This document shows, piece by piece, positions 44,820 to 54,300 of a DNA stretch of 64,000 nucleotides (positions are counted from its first letter, which is position 1; every line of letters begins with the position of its first letter). Made by a program: the position numbers and the translations under genes. Source of the DNA: an archaeon GW2011_AR5 (GTDB taxonomy: Archaea; Aenigmatarchaeota; Aenigmatarchaeia; GW2011-AR5). The notes under the pieces are model-generated. The model searched no databases. It was not told where the DNA came from and saw only the letters and a list, made by a program, of their open reading frames with translations. Location: NCBI GenBank assembly GCA_000806115.1, contig JWKQ01000001.1, forward strand, positions 151,784 through 215,783, written 5' to 3'.

Positions 44820-46043
44820 TCACTTTTTCATTTTGGCATTATGAATGGCTGTGACGTCAAGCTCCTTGCAGATGCAACTCTGCTGCAGAATGCTGCTCAC
44901 GGAGGGCGTCGTCCTTCCGTTGTCGCCGCTCACCAGCTCCTTCACGTACAGCCCCGCCTCGCATTTGACTTCTATGGAGAATTTCTTGCCGCTGATATAT
45001 TTTGTCTTCAGCGACTTTAGCTTCCTGTGGCGGAACTTGTCGGCGCGGCGGTGCACCACGCGCTCGGGGGTTTTCTGCTTTATTTCACCCACCAGCGTTT
45101 TCAGCTTGTCGAGGTCTTTTCTGGAAACATTCTCGCATATGACTATCGCGCGGTATGTCTTGTCCGCGCGCTCCTCTTTTATGCGGCGGACCTCTTCTAT
45201 GTTCGAGAGCTTGAGATTTCTGATCCTGATTCCTTTGCCGACTTTCTTCGCCAGCGCCTTCAGGTTGAGCTCCCGCTTTCTGGGGCTGAGAATTTCAAGG
45301 ACAAACGGGCGCCATCCTAAGCACCTTGCATCTATGTCCTCGCGCCCGAGCCCGTGAAGCTTGTGGCTCGCGCCAAGCGTAGCTTTCATAAACGGCACTG
45401 CCATGATTTCCTCGATTGACGTCTTGTACTTTTTTGACGGCCAGCGCGTTTGGGGGATTCCGCGCACGAGCTTCTGGTACTCTCCGTAAATGAAAATTGG
45501 ATTTATCTGTATGTCCACCGAGCCTTCAGGAATATTGACAAGAAAGTTTATGTCAGGACGAGAGTGATATTTTGCCTTCGTCTTCTTCTCCACAAGCTTT
45601 CCGAGCTCGCGGTTCAGCTCAGCCTTCAGCGGCTCGCAGTAGTCTATGCCCACGCGTTCCCAGAGATTTTCTTCCCGCGAAATCAGCTCGAAGGAAAGCT
45701 TGGTGCCGACCAGAAACGTCGAGAACTCGTACTTCTTTCCCGCTTTTGCAACCTTATCCACAAGCCTGTCAAGATTTTCGAACGTATCTTCGCAGATGAC
45801 ACACTTCTTTTTTTCAAGTTTTGATTTTGACTCAAGCTTGTGGAACCGGAAGCTGTGGAAATTGTTGATGTCGATGTCGCCGTCGTAATGCTCCCTGTCG
45901 ACGCTCATTGCGACAAGAGTTCGAAGAAGCCCGCCCCGTTCGCTGTTTGTCAGTCCGCTGAGAAGCTGGGCGAACTGGCGCCCGAGGCAGTTGTCGCATA
46001 CCGGATGCTGTAGAATACGGTGAGCCTTTTCCTGTATTTGCAT
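44820..46043 (-). CDS. pus10: tRNA pseudouridine synthase Pus10
   Basis: CDNCLGRQFAQLLSGLTNSERG; CVICED; GLGREDIDARCLGWRPFVLEI. Confidence 0.93.
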   Translation of the reverse strand: MQIQEKAHRILQHPVCDNCLGRQFAQLLSGLTNSERGGLLRTLVAMSVDREHYDGDIDINNFHSFRFHKLESKSKLEKKKCVICEDTFENLDRLVDKVAKAGKKYEFSTFLVGTKLSFELISREENLWERVGIDYCEPLKAELNRELGKLVEKKTKAKYHSRPDINFLVNIPEGSVDIQINPIFIYGEYQKLVRGIPQTRWPSKKYKTSIEEIMAVPFMKATLGASHKLHGLGREDIDARCLGWRPFVLEILSPRKRELNLKALAKKVGKGIRIRNLKLSNIEEVRRIKEERADKTYRAIVICENVSRKDLDKLKTLVGEIKQKTPERVVHRRADKFRHRKLKSLKTKYISGKKFSIEVKCEAGLYVKELVSGDNGRTTPSVSSILQQSCICKELDVTAIHNAKMKK

Positions 46044-46078
46044 GAGAACTAATTGGCTGTACGGCTTAAAAAAGAAGA

Positions 46079-46396
46079 TTAAATTGTTCTCCTTACGTCA
46101 AGGTCTTGAAACGGCGACGGCTGAAGCTTGTACCTTACGTTTCTATTCAGCTTCAGGACCGTTCCGGGAGTTACGTCCGGGCGGGACACTTCAAGAGCCC
46201 CGTCGCGATAAGTGTCAATCTCTATCCTTCCAATTCCCGATGCGACATACAGCACTTCCCTGCTTCTGGTCTTTTGTTCAGCAAGCGGCACTTGCGGAGA
46301 CTGTTCAACCATTCCGGCGCCCAATCCGGCGAACTGGCACAAATATGGATGTCTCGCAACGTTCTCTGCGTAAGCGATATGAAATGGCGCGTCCAT
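46079..46396 (-). CDS. Cupin-like small protein
   Basis: REVLYVASGIGRIEIDTYRDG...VTPGTVLKLNRNVRYKL. Confidence 0.6.
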   Translation of the reverse strand: MDAPFHIAYAENVARHPYLCQFAGLGAGMVEQSPQVPLAEQKTRSREVLYVASGIGRIEIDTYRDGALEVSRPDVTPGTVLKLNRNVRYKLQPSPFQDLDVRRTI

Positions 46397-46459
46397 TGAA
46401 TAAATATTGCACTTCCAAGTATAAAAAATTTTTGAAAGAAGAAAATGATATAGATATCA

Positions 46460-47065
46460 TTAATTTATGATGCATAGTTTTTGAATTTTCTGTGGATGAT
46501 AAAATCCTATAAATTTTCTGAATTTTAATACTTCTACTCTTGCTATCGTTAAATAATAACTTTTATCGGAATTTGGTCCTGTTGTTACTGATTTTATTCC
46601 TATATCTCTCAAAAGACTTTTTACTTGTATCAAACCTTTTCCATTCATGGATTTTATTCTAATTCTTCGTGTCTTTATATCGACAGTTGCCTCGTCATCA
46701 AAAAAAGCTTTTAGCCATTCAATCTTTATTGCCTTTTTTGATAATTTTATATCTTTCCCTACAAACCAACCTCTAGTATTTCCACCACCAAGCGCTCTGA
46801 TTCTTTCAAACACTCTTTTTGATTTAAATCTGATTTCACATCTCACTTTCATTGGTTTAATACCGAATACATAATTTACATCATTTCTGAACTGCTCGAG
46901 CAATATATTTTCAGTATTGCAATATCCAATTTGGTATCGTATTCTGTCTCTTCTATATCTTCTACCATTTACTATCTGAAGAGAATTCCTTTCTAGGAAA
47001 AATGTAAGCCATCCGTCTCCACAGACATGTGCGACTATTCTAGCTTCCTCTGGACTTATGCTCAT
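46460..47065 (-). CDS. LAGLIDADG-type homing endonuclease
   Basis: ARIVAHVCGDGWLTFF and IEWLKAFFDDEATVD dodecapeptide-like motifs. Confidence 0.85.
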   Translation of the reverse strand: MSISPEEARIVAHVCGDGWLTFFLERNSLQIVNGRRYRRDRIRYQIGYCNTENILLEQFRNDVNYVFGIKPMKVRCEIRFKSKRVFERIRALGGGNTRGWFVGKDIKLSKKAIKIEWLKAFFDDEATVDIKTRRIRIKSMNGKGLIQVKSLLRDIGIKSVTTGPNSDKSYYLTIARVEVLKFRKFIGFYHPQKIQKLCIIN

Positions 47066-47121
47066 CTTTAATTATTATCTTTGCTTCTATTTAAAAATTA
47101 GCGGGTAGTGAAAAAAGTAGA

Positions 47122-47256
47122 TAGCGGAGGGAAGATTTGAACTTCCGACCTCCGGGTTATGGGCCATTCGTATATGCATTATCAAAATGCAAATTCGACG
47201 AGCACTCCAGGCTTTGAGGGGCTTAGAGTTTTCTATAACCCATGCTCTACTCCGCT
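47122..47256 (-). tRNA. Initiator tRNA-Met (CAT) with two ~30-nt insertions
   Basis: AGCGGAG acceptor pairs with CTCCGCT (A1-U72); insertions at about 47214-47243 (D arm) and 47166-47195 (position 29/30); exons otherwise follow the archaeal initiator pattern. Confidence 0.85.
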
Positions 47257-47398
47257 ATAGTTTTGAATAATTGCATGAAGGATTTAAATAAGAATCAAGG
47301 CAAACCCGTAATTATGATGCATCACAATTGCATTGGCATAAAGCACTGCAATAGTTTCGTAAAAATTATTTATACCGTTCCTTGTAGTAATAAATGTA

Positions 47399-48130
47399 AT
47401 GACTAGTGTCTCACGGGCCATCGGCATTGACGAATCCGGATGCCTGAGCGATCCCGAGCTGCCTATGTCCGTTGTTGTTTCTCTTTCGTCGCACAACCCT
47501 GCCGACTACAAAAGGACTTCTTCCGAACGTGTTGCCAGATATAACGGCAAGCCGAGAGGGAGAGTAAAGCATCATGACAGCTACCTGCCGCCTTTCGGCT
47601 CTTTCCAGTATGTTGCATTGACGCCCGCGCACATGAGGGACGCGGAATTGATTTATGGCGAGCCGGAAACTGACGAAGAGCTCTCATGGAACGAAAAGTT
47701 CTACGAATTCAGGCTCAGGCACGACGCGATAATCAGGCTGCTTGAAGAAAGGAATTTTGACCCGAACAATGAAAAGGTAATCATTGACGCGTTCTGCGGA
47801 CCCAGCGTCATGCTTAGGCAGCTGTCACTTGCATGGCAGAGACAGTACGGGGAGCCGCTGGCAAGAAGGTCTGTCGAATGCCAGACGCATGCTGACGAAC
47901 ATTATCCTATTATAAACGCCGCAGACGAGGATGCTAACAGGCTCATGACACGGCTAAGGTATCCTGAAAGGTTCGAAGGCCACGATGAATCCTGGAGGGC
48001 GCGGGAAATCACGCTCAGCGCGGATGACATGATGAGGCTGAACCTGAACAGGCACATGCAGAGGGAAGCAAGAAGACGGATGGAACATGCAGACTTTTCC
48101 GATGTCCAGCCGGCTTTTGATGCCGCCTGA
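47399..48130 (+). CDS. Divergent RNase HII-like protein (243 aa)
   Basis: AIGIDESGCLSDP, VIIDAFCGP and HADEHYPIINAADEDANRL parallel RNase HII blocks of the adjacent rnhB. Confidence 0.55.
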   Translation: MTSVSRAIGIDESGCLSDPELPMSVVVSLSSHNPADYKRTSSERVARYNGKPRGRVKHHDSYLPPFGSFQYVALTPAHMRDAELIYGEPETDEELSWNEKFYEFRLRHDAIIRLLEERNFDPNNEKVIIDAFCGPSVMLRQLSLAWQRQYGEPLARRSVECQTHADEHYPIINAADEDANRLMTRLRYPERFEGHDESWRAREITLSADDMMRLNLNRHMQREARRRMEHADFSDVQPAFDAA

Positions 48131-48162
48131 AGCTTAATAATCCACAACTATATTTATTCTCT

Positions 48163-48822
48163 ATGAATGTTCTTGGCATTGATGAGTCTGGAAGAGGCCC
48201 GGTGTGCGGTCCGCTTACAATGTGCGGATATCTCATCGACGAAAGCAAAATGCACGAATTGAAGAGCATCGGCGCAAAGGATTCCAAACTTCTCACGGCG
48301 GAAAAGCGCGAGAACATGGCGCCCCTCCTGAAAGAGCTTGCAGACGATTTCGTGGTGTTGAAGATAACAGCAAAGGAGATAGACGAGCTGCGGAACGAGA
48401 CGAATCTGAACATAATCGAGATTGAGCGCATGCAGCACATCATCAACATAATGAAGCCCGACAAGGTTATCATTGATTCACCGGAGGTTAACACACCCGC
48501 ATTTTCAAGAAAGGTGATGGCGAGGGTCAAGGACAAAAGCCTTCAGGTGCTTAGCGAGAATTTCGCCGACAAGAAGTACCCTGTCGTAAGCGCGGCATCC
48601 GTCATAGCCAAGGTGGAGCGGGACGCGGAGATAAGGAAGCTCCATGAAAAGCACGGGTTCTTCGGTAGCGGCTACAGCCACGACGAAATAACGATTGCGT
48701 TTTTAAAGGATTGGATTAAGAAGAATAAAGAGTTTCCCCCGTTTGTCCGCAAGAGCTGGTTCACGGCGCAGCGGATAAAGGAGGAAAAAGAACAGGTGCC
48801 GATAAGCAAATTCATAAAGTGA
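48163..48822 (+). CDS. rnhB: Ribonuclease HII
   Basis: VLGIDESGRGPVCGPL; VIIDSPEVN; YPVVSAASVIAKVERDAEI; GSGYSHD. Confidence 0.95.
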   Translation: MNVLGIDESGRGPVCGPLTMCGYLIDESKMHELKSIGAKDSKLLTAEKRENMAPLLKELADDFVVLKITAKEIDELRNETNLNIIEIERMQHIINIMKPDKVIIDSPEVNTPAFSRKVMARVKDKSLQVLSENFADKKYPVVSAASVIAKVERDAEIRKLHEKHGFFGSGYSHDEITIAFLKDWIKKNKEFPPFVRKSWFTAQRIKEEKEQVPISKFIK

Positions 48823-48825
48823 GGC

Positions 48826-48922
48826 TTTTCTTTGTAAAAAGAAAACCCTTATGAGGTTGAGTAAGGCTCAACCTATACAGGTGAAACAAAGTTTCACCTT
48901 GTAAGGCAAAAGAAAATATTAC
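48826..48922. repeat. Two-hairpin element inside an A/T outer stem
   Basis: CTTTTCTTT...AAAAGAAAA enclosing GGTTGAG/CTCAACC-TATACAG-GTGAAAC/GTTTCAC-CTTGTAAGG. Confidence 0.6.
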
Positions 48923-48936
48923 AATATGGGGAAAGA

Positions 48937-49215
48937 TTGGTAATGAACCTCAAATCATACTTCGACATGGAACTTAGAACGACATCTGTCTACGCGGTAG
49001 CCGCCGTAATAATGGGTTACCTTTCGCTGCTGATAAGCCACACGGCGTACGCGACGCTTGCCGGACTCATAGTCCTTGCGGTGCTGACTTTTGCGATGCG
49101 CGCCGCGTTCAAGATAAAGGAAGGCGCGAAGTGGTGGCTCGGGAACGGCGTAATTGTATACATTTTCCTGTGGCTGATTGTCTGGACTATATTCTACAAT
49201 GCTTACGTGCTGTGA
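48937..49215 (+). CDS. Hypothetical small membrane protein
   Basis: Three hydrophobic segments, 92 aa. Confidence 0.6.
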   Translation: MVMNLKSYFDMELRTTSVYAVAAVIMGYLSLLISHTAYATLAGLIVLAVLTFAMRAAFKIKEGAKWWLGNGVIVYIFLWLIVWTIFYNAYVL

Positions 49216-49219
49216 TAAC

Positions 49220-50509
49220 ATGCTTCGCACACATTTTGCAAAAGACATAGAGCCTGGCACGGTGAAGGTTGCCGGATGGGTGCACGAGAAGCGCGCTCTC
49301 GGGGGCATACTTTTTGTAATCCTCCGCGATTCCACGGGACTCATGCAGATAATAGCAAAAAAAGACAAGACTGACGCGCAGATGATAAGGACTCTTGAAG
49401 GACTTTCGCGGGAAAGCGTCGTGTCAATCGAGGGCAAAGCTGTGGAGAGCAAGAACGCCCCGAACGGCGTGGAAGTAATCCCAGGCATCATCGAGATACT
49501 TGCCGAAGCCGAGCCGCTGCCAATTGATACTTCTCCCGGAATAAAGACGGGGCTTGACAAGCGGCTTGATTTTCGCAGCGTAGATTTGCGGAAGCCCGAG
49601 AACTACGCAATATTCAAAGTGCAGTCAACGCTGCTGCAGGAGATGCAGTCGTTTCTCAAGGAAAACAGCTTCATGCAGATATTCACGCCGTGCCTCATGG
49701 GCGTCGCATCTGAAAGCGGCTCGGAGGTGTTCTCTGTTGTTTATTTTGACAGGGAGGCGTTTCTGAGGCAGGATCCGCAATTGCACAGGCAGCTTGCGAT
49801 AGCCGGCGGACTCGAGCGCGTCTACGACGTGGGGCCCGCGTGGCGCGCGGAACATTCGCACACCGTAAGGCACATGTGCGAGCATCGCGTCATGGCTGTA
49901 GAAACCTCATTCATAGAGAACGAATACGACGTCATCCGGCTCGAGAATGATTTGATAATCAATTCGATGGAAAAGCTCCAGAAGGACTGCAAGCGCGAAC
50001 TGAAGATGTTCAACGCTGAAATGGAGATTCCCAAGAAGATACCGATACTTGAGTTTCCTGAAATCTACGACATACTTGAGGAGCTTGGCGAGCCGCTGCC
50101 GCGCGGCGAGGACCTCAACGGCGCAGCGGAAAAGAAACTCGGCGAATACGTGAAGGAAAAACACAAGTCGGACTTTTTCTTTGCCAACAAATTCCCGTTC
50201 AAGGTGAAACCGTTCTATGTCATGCGCGACGGGGAGTGGGCGCGCAGCGTGGACCTTATCTTCAAGGGGATAGAGATGAGCTCCGGCGGGCAGAGAGAGC
50301 ATCGTTATGACAAGATAATGGAGCAGGCAAAGCTCAAGGGGATGAATCCCGAATCTGTCAAATGGTTTGCCGACTTCTTCAAATGGGGAGTGCCGACGCA
50401 CGGCGGATTTGCCCTTGGAATAGAAAGACTAACGATGCAAATTCTAGGACTGGAAAATGTCCGCGAAGCCACGCTGTTCCCGCGAGACACTGAAAGACTC
50501 ACGCCGTGA
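49220..50509 (+). CDS. aspS: Aspartyl-tRNA synthetase (archaeal type)
   Basis: VAGWVHEKRALGGILFVILRDSTGLMQ; VYDVGPAWRAEHSHTVRHMCE; GFALGIERLTMQILGLENVREATLFPRD. Confidence 0.95.
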   Translation: MLRTHFAKDIEPGTVKVAGWVHEKRALGGILFVILRDSTGLMQIIAKKDKTDAQMIRTLEGLSRESVVSIEGKAVESKNAPNGVEVIPGIIEILAEAEPLPIDTSPGIKTGLDKRLDFRSVDLRKPENYAIFKVQSTLLQEMQSFLKENSFMQIFTPCLMGVASESGSEVFSVVYFDREAFLRQDPQLHRQLAIAGGLERVYDVGPAWRAEHSHTVRHMCEHRVMAVETSFIENEYDVIRLENDLIINSMEKLQKDCKRELKMFNAEMEIPKKIPILEFPEIYDILEELGEPLPRGEDLNGAAEKKLGEYVKEKHKSDFFFANKFPFKVKPFYVMRDGEWARSVDLIFKGIEMSSGGQREHRYDKIMEQAKLKGMNPESVKWFADFFKWGVPTHGGFALGIERLTMQILGLENVREATLFPRDTERLTP

Positions 50510-50793
50510 TTGTCATGCTTGTATTCGACTTTTCTTCAGGATGGTACGTCCTGTTTTTCTTCGCGCTTGGATTATTCGTAATATTCTCTCACATCAGAAA
50601 AAGCACCAAGGATGTCGTGAAATTCGGCGCCATCGGACTTGCTATTGGAATCGTGAGCGAAGCGATTGGCGTGGGCATGGGACTCTGGAATTACTCTTCC
50701 GGAAACTGGCCGGTGATACTGTGGCTGCTTTATTTCCTTTACACCGCAGCCTTCTACCAGATTTTCTGGGTGCTGAACAGGGAAAAGAAATGA
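50506..50793 (+). CDS. Hypothetical membrane protein
   Basis: 95 aa, hydrophobic. Confidence 0.6.
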   Translation: MIVMLVFDFSSGWYVLFFFALGLFVIFSHIRKSTKDVVKFGAIGLAIGIVSEAIGVGMGLWNYSSGNWPVILWLLYFLYTAAFYQIFWVLNREKK

Positions 50794-51252
50794 CTATCTG
50801 GCATAGTCGCCGATTTCGGGCTTGATGATGTTCGCCATATCCCGCGGGTTCATATTTATTGAGACCTCGTGCATTCCTGCGTTGAAATTCACTGTCTCGC
50901 TGTCCAGTACATGCCTGTCCATTAGCACGCGGAGCCCGAAAAGATTCCCGAAGGGATGAACGGAGCCCACTTCGCAGCCCGTTATTCGAAAAACCTCTTC
51001 CGGACTTGCTAATTTTGCCTTTCCAATTGCATGCTTGAGCTTTTCGAAGTCAATTCGCCTGTCTCCCGGCACCAAAATCATTGCGTAGCCGTCTTTCGAC
51101 TTGACAATCATCGCCTTCACACCGCTCGAAAGCGGGACGCCACGAATTCTTGCAGCTTCCTCGCTGGTGTAAACTCTTTCGTGCGTAAGAACCCTGTGTT
51201 CCACGCCGTTTTCTTCAAGCAGGCACTTCAACGCATTGACTTCCGGTTCCAT
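50794..51252 (-). CDS. YbaK/ProX-family aminoacyl-tRNA deacylase-like protein
   Basis: VEHRVLTHERVYTSEEAARIRGVPLSSGVKAMIVKSKDGYAMILVPGDRRID. Confidence 0.88.
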   Translation of the reverse strand: MEPEVNALKCLLEENGVEHRVLTHERVYTSEEAARIRGVPLSSGVKAMIVKSKDGYAMILVPGDRRIDFEKLKHAIGKAKLASPEEVFRITGCEVGSVHPFGNLFGLRVLMDRHVLDSETVNFNAGMHEVSINMNPRDMANIIKPEIGDYAR

Positions 51253-51339
51253 AAAAGACTCCTATTCCCTTGATTTATTTTGATTTTTCACTTAAAAAAT
51301 GTTTATATGTGGGGAAATCCAATAAAATTCTAGTGCATT

Positions 51340-54300
51340 ATGAAAGCTCAAACAGCTTTAGCTATATTTGCCTTGGTCACGGGGATTGTAGTGCTCGGTG
51401 CTTATTCATACGGCGCCGAGCAGTGCGGGACTATGCTATGCAGGGCGACGGAGACTTGCAATCCCGACACGCTCGAATGCGAACCACTAAATAATGAGTG
51501 CGACCCGCCGTGTGGTTCCGGCGAAACATGCATTTCCGGAACCTGCGTCAACGGCACGGGAGGAACCCCATCGACAACTGACACGGTAACGGGCACAGGC
51601 GCCCCGACTGCGTGCACATCTTCTGTAGGCTGCCCGACAACAGCACCGCGATGCCTATGGGGATATTGCACAAAGACAAACAGCCAGATAGAATATACTT
51701 TTGACACCGGCGGCGTGTGCGTGGCAAATGCATACATGTCAGGCGGCAGATGGGCTACTGCGCCGGTATGCACCACAGAACTCTTCTCGTTGCCGATTCC
51801 AACGGGCTACAAACCTGAATGCCTGCACACTGTAACTGTTACACAATTGTCTGCTGATGACTCGGGCGAGGTATGTTACGGTGATTGCGGCGGCACGGGC
51901 GGCGGCGGAGACGGAGGAAACAGCTTCGTCGCAGGTACGCCTGTAATGCTTTCTGACGAAACTTCAAAGCCGATAGAACAGATAAAGACCGGCGACAAGG
52001 TTCGCTCGTTCAGTCCCGAAACAGGCGAGTTCTCAACAGGTGCTGTTACGTGGATTCTTACCCGCAACGTAAACGAGGTTTATCATATTGAATTTGACGA
52101 CGAGTCAAGTGTCGAGGCGACAGGCACTCACCCGTTCTACGTAAAAACCGCAGCACCCGGCGTGCCAACAAAACACAAATATTTCGTCACGGTTGAGAAC
52201 CTCAGGACAGGCGACACTGTTTACAAAGCGGACAAGGGACAGAACATTCCGGTTAGAATAGCATCTATTGGAAAGATTGAAAAAAAAACTTCCGTTTACA
52301 ACTTCAATGTTGAACCGCTTCACACATACATTGCCAACAGCATGATGGTGCATAACCTGAAGGAGCCCGGAAACAATTTGCCTCCGGCATTTGCAACTTC
52401 AAGCCCTACTTTCCCGGTAACCGGGTTTGCAACGGTCACGACATCCGCACCGCGTGACATTACATCCCAGATAACAGACAAGTCAAACCTGCAGTTCAGG
52501 CTGAGGGTGACTGACACTGCAGCCGCCACGCGCCCCGGCGAAACAACGCGAAGCATATCAGCGCAGTTCAAGATGCAGGTGCTGAACCCGTCGCCGACTG
52601 AGAAGTGCGTGCCTGACGGCACTACAGGCAAGCCGAAAATCGTGCCGCTGTGCGCCGGAACGCTAACCGAATGCACGCAAACGCCTACGGAGAATGCCAG
52701 CATAACAGCGCCGCGATGCATATCTCCGTCTTCGCTTAACGGCTGGGTAAACGGCAATTCTTCCAACCAGTGCGTCGACGGCAATTACAGGGCGCTGGTT
52801 ACGCAGCAAGTTTACCGCTCATATGGCTGCGCGAAGCAGGTTCGTGACCCCAACCTGCCCCTGTTCAGCAGCCCCAATTCTTATGGCAGCTATAACACTT
52901 CAGGCTTCACTATTAACGGAACAAGAAACAACTGGACGACCAGAACGCTTTGTTCTGCAGGGTGCAGCAATGGCGTGTGCAGAACTGTAACTACGCCCGG
53001 TCCCGGTGGATGCACTACAAGACCGGGAAGCAGAACACCATCCCTTACTTCAATCACGGCCGCGCCCCGCCGTGTTGCACCGACTGGCACAATCACCATG
53101 ACGTCTGTGGCAAGCGACCCCGACACTGTCAATGGCAGGCGCGAAAGAATAAGGCTTGTCTGCGGCACTGCAGAAGGAACTGTAATAAACGGGACAACCG
53201 GAGGATGTACCGGCACGGGTGGAACCGGCGGCGGGACAGGGGGAACTGGCGGAGGAAACGTTCCCAATATATTTTCTACCGTACAGTCGGTGCGTGCTGA
53301 ATACGGAGCACAACCTTCAGACGAGGAACTTGGGGAAATGCTGAACACGATGGCATGGATTAACCGCGCGGGCGGGTGGGGACTTTCGACAAAGTCAGGC
53401 GGCACCAGATGTCCATCGCCGCAGGGCGTTGACATAGCTTGTGACATACTGTACCACCGGCCGACAAATGTTATAGTTGATGTGCTTGTCGGCGCTGGCG
53501 AGCAATCGGACCCGGCATGGCAGGTGCTGGGAGTTAACACCCAGGCAGACCGTCCATGGCTTGCACCCATGCAGCCCAGCGGCGGAGGGGGCAGCAGCCT
53601 GACAGTATCGCCAAGTTCTGTGACAGTCGTGTCGGGCGGACAATCAGGCGACATAACGATATCAGGCGGCAGCGGAAGCTACAGGGCGAGGAACACTCCG
53701 GGCGACGACGTAGTGTCTATTACTTCGACATCAAACCCCTCTGTATTCAGGGCGTCCGCTTCAGGCTCAGCCGCAGCAGGAACCCAGCACACGCGGACGA
53801 TAGAAGACACTGCCGACACGTCCAAGACCGCAGCAATAACAATAACCATATCATCGGACGGCTCGGGCAGCAGGTGCGGCAACGGACAGATAGACGAAGG
53901 GGAAGAATGTGACGGTTCAAATCGTAACGGCGAGACGTGCGCGTCGCTCGGATACGACAGAGGGATACTCAGGTGCAACAGCGACTGCAACTTCGACACG
54001 AGCACCTGCCGCTTCGGCCGCACCACCGCGCAGCTCACAGCGAGGCCAACGTTCGATATAACCGGATTGGTCGTAGGGGCGTGTGATACTTGCGCTGAAA
54101 AAGGACAGTCAGATAACTACCAAAGCGATGTGAGAAATGCCGCAAACGAATACATGGCTTCTCATCCAGAGATTGCAGGACTTTCGAGCTATGAAGCTTT
54201 GGATGCTGTAGCGCAGCTTAGAGATGGAACAATCGCTATTTTAATCAGTCAGGGGTTTAATGCTAAAACAATTCCTGGACCAGACGGGGTTCCATATCCT

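Noticed and set aside
52890-53654. 254-aa minus-strand ORF under the giant surface gene, and similar antisense ORFs at 54867..55379 and 56343..56957
   Set aside because: Shadow ORFs of a GC-rich Ser/Thr/Gly coding region; proline- and valine-rich products without motifs.
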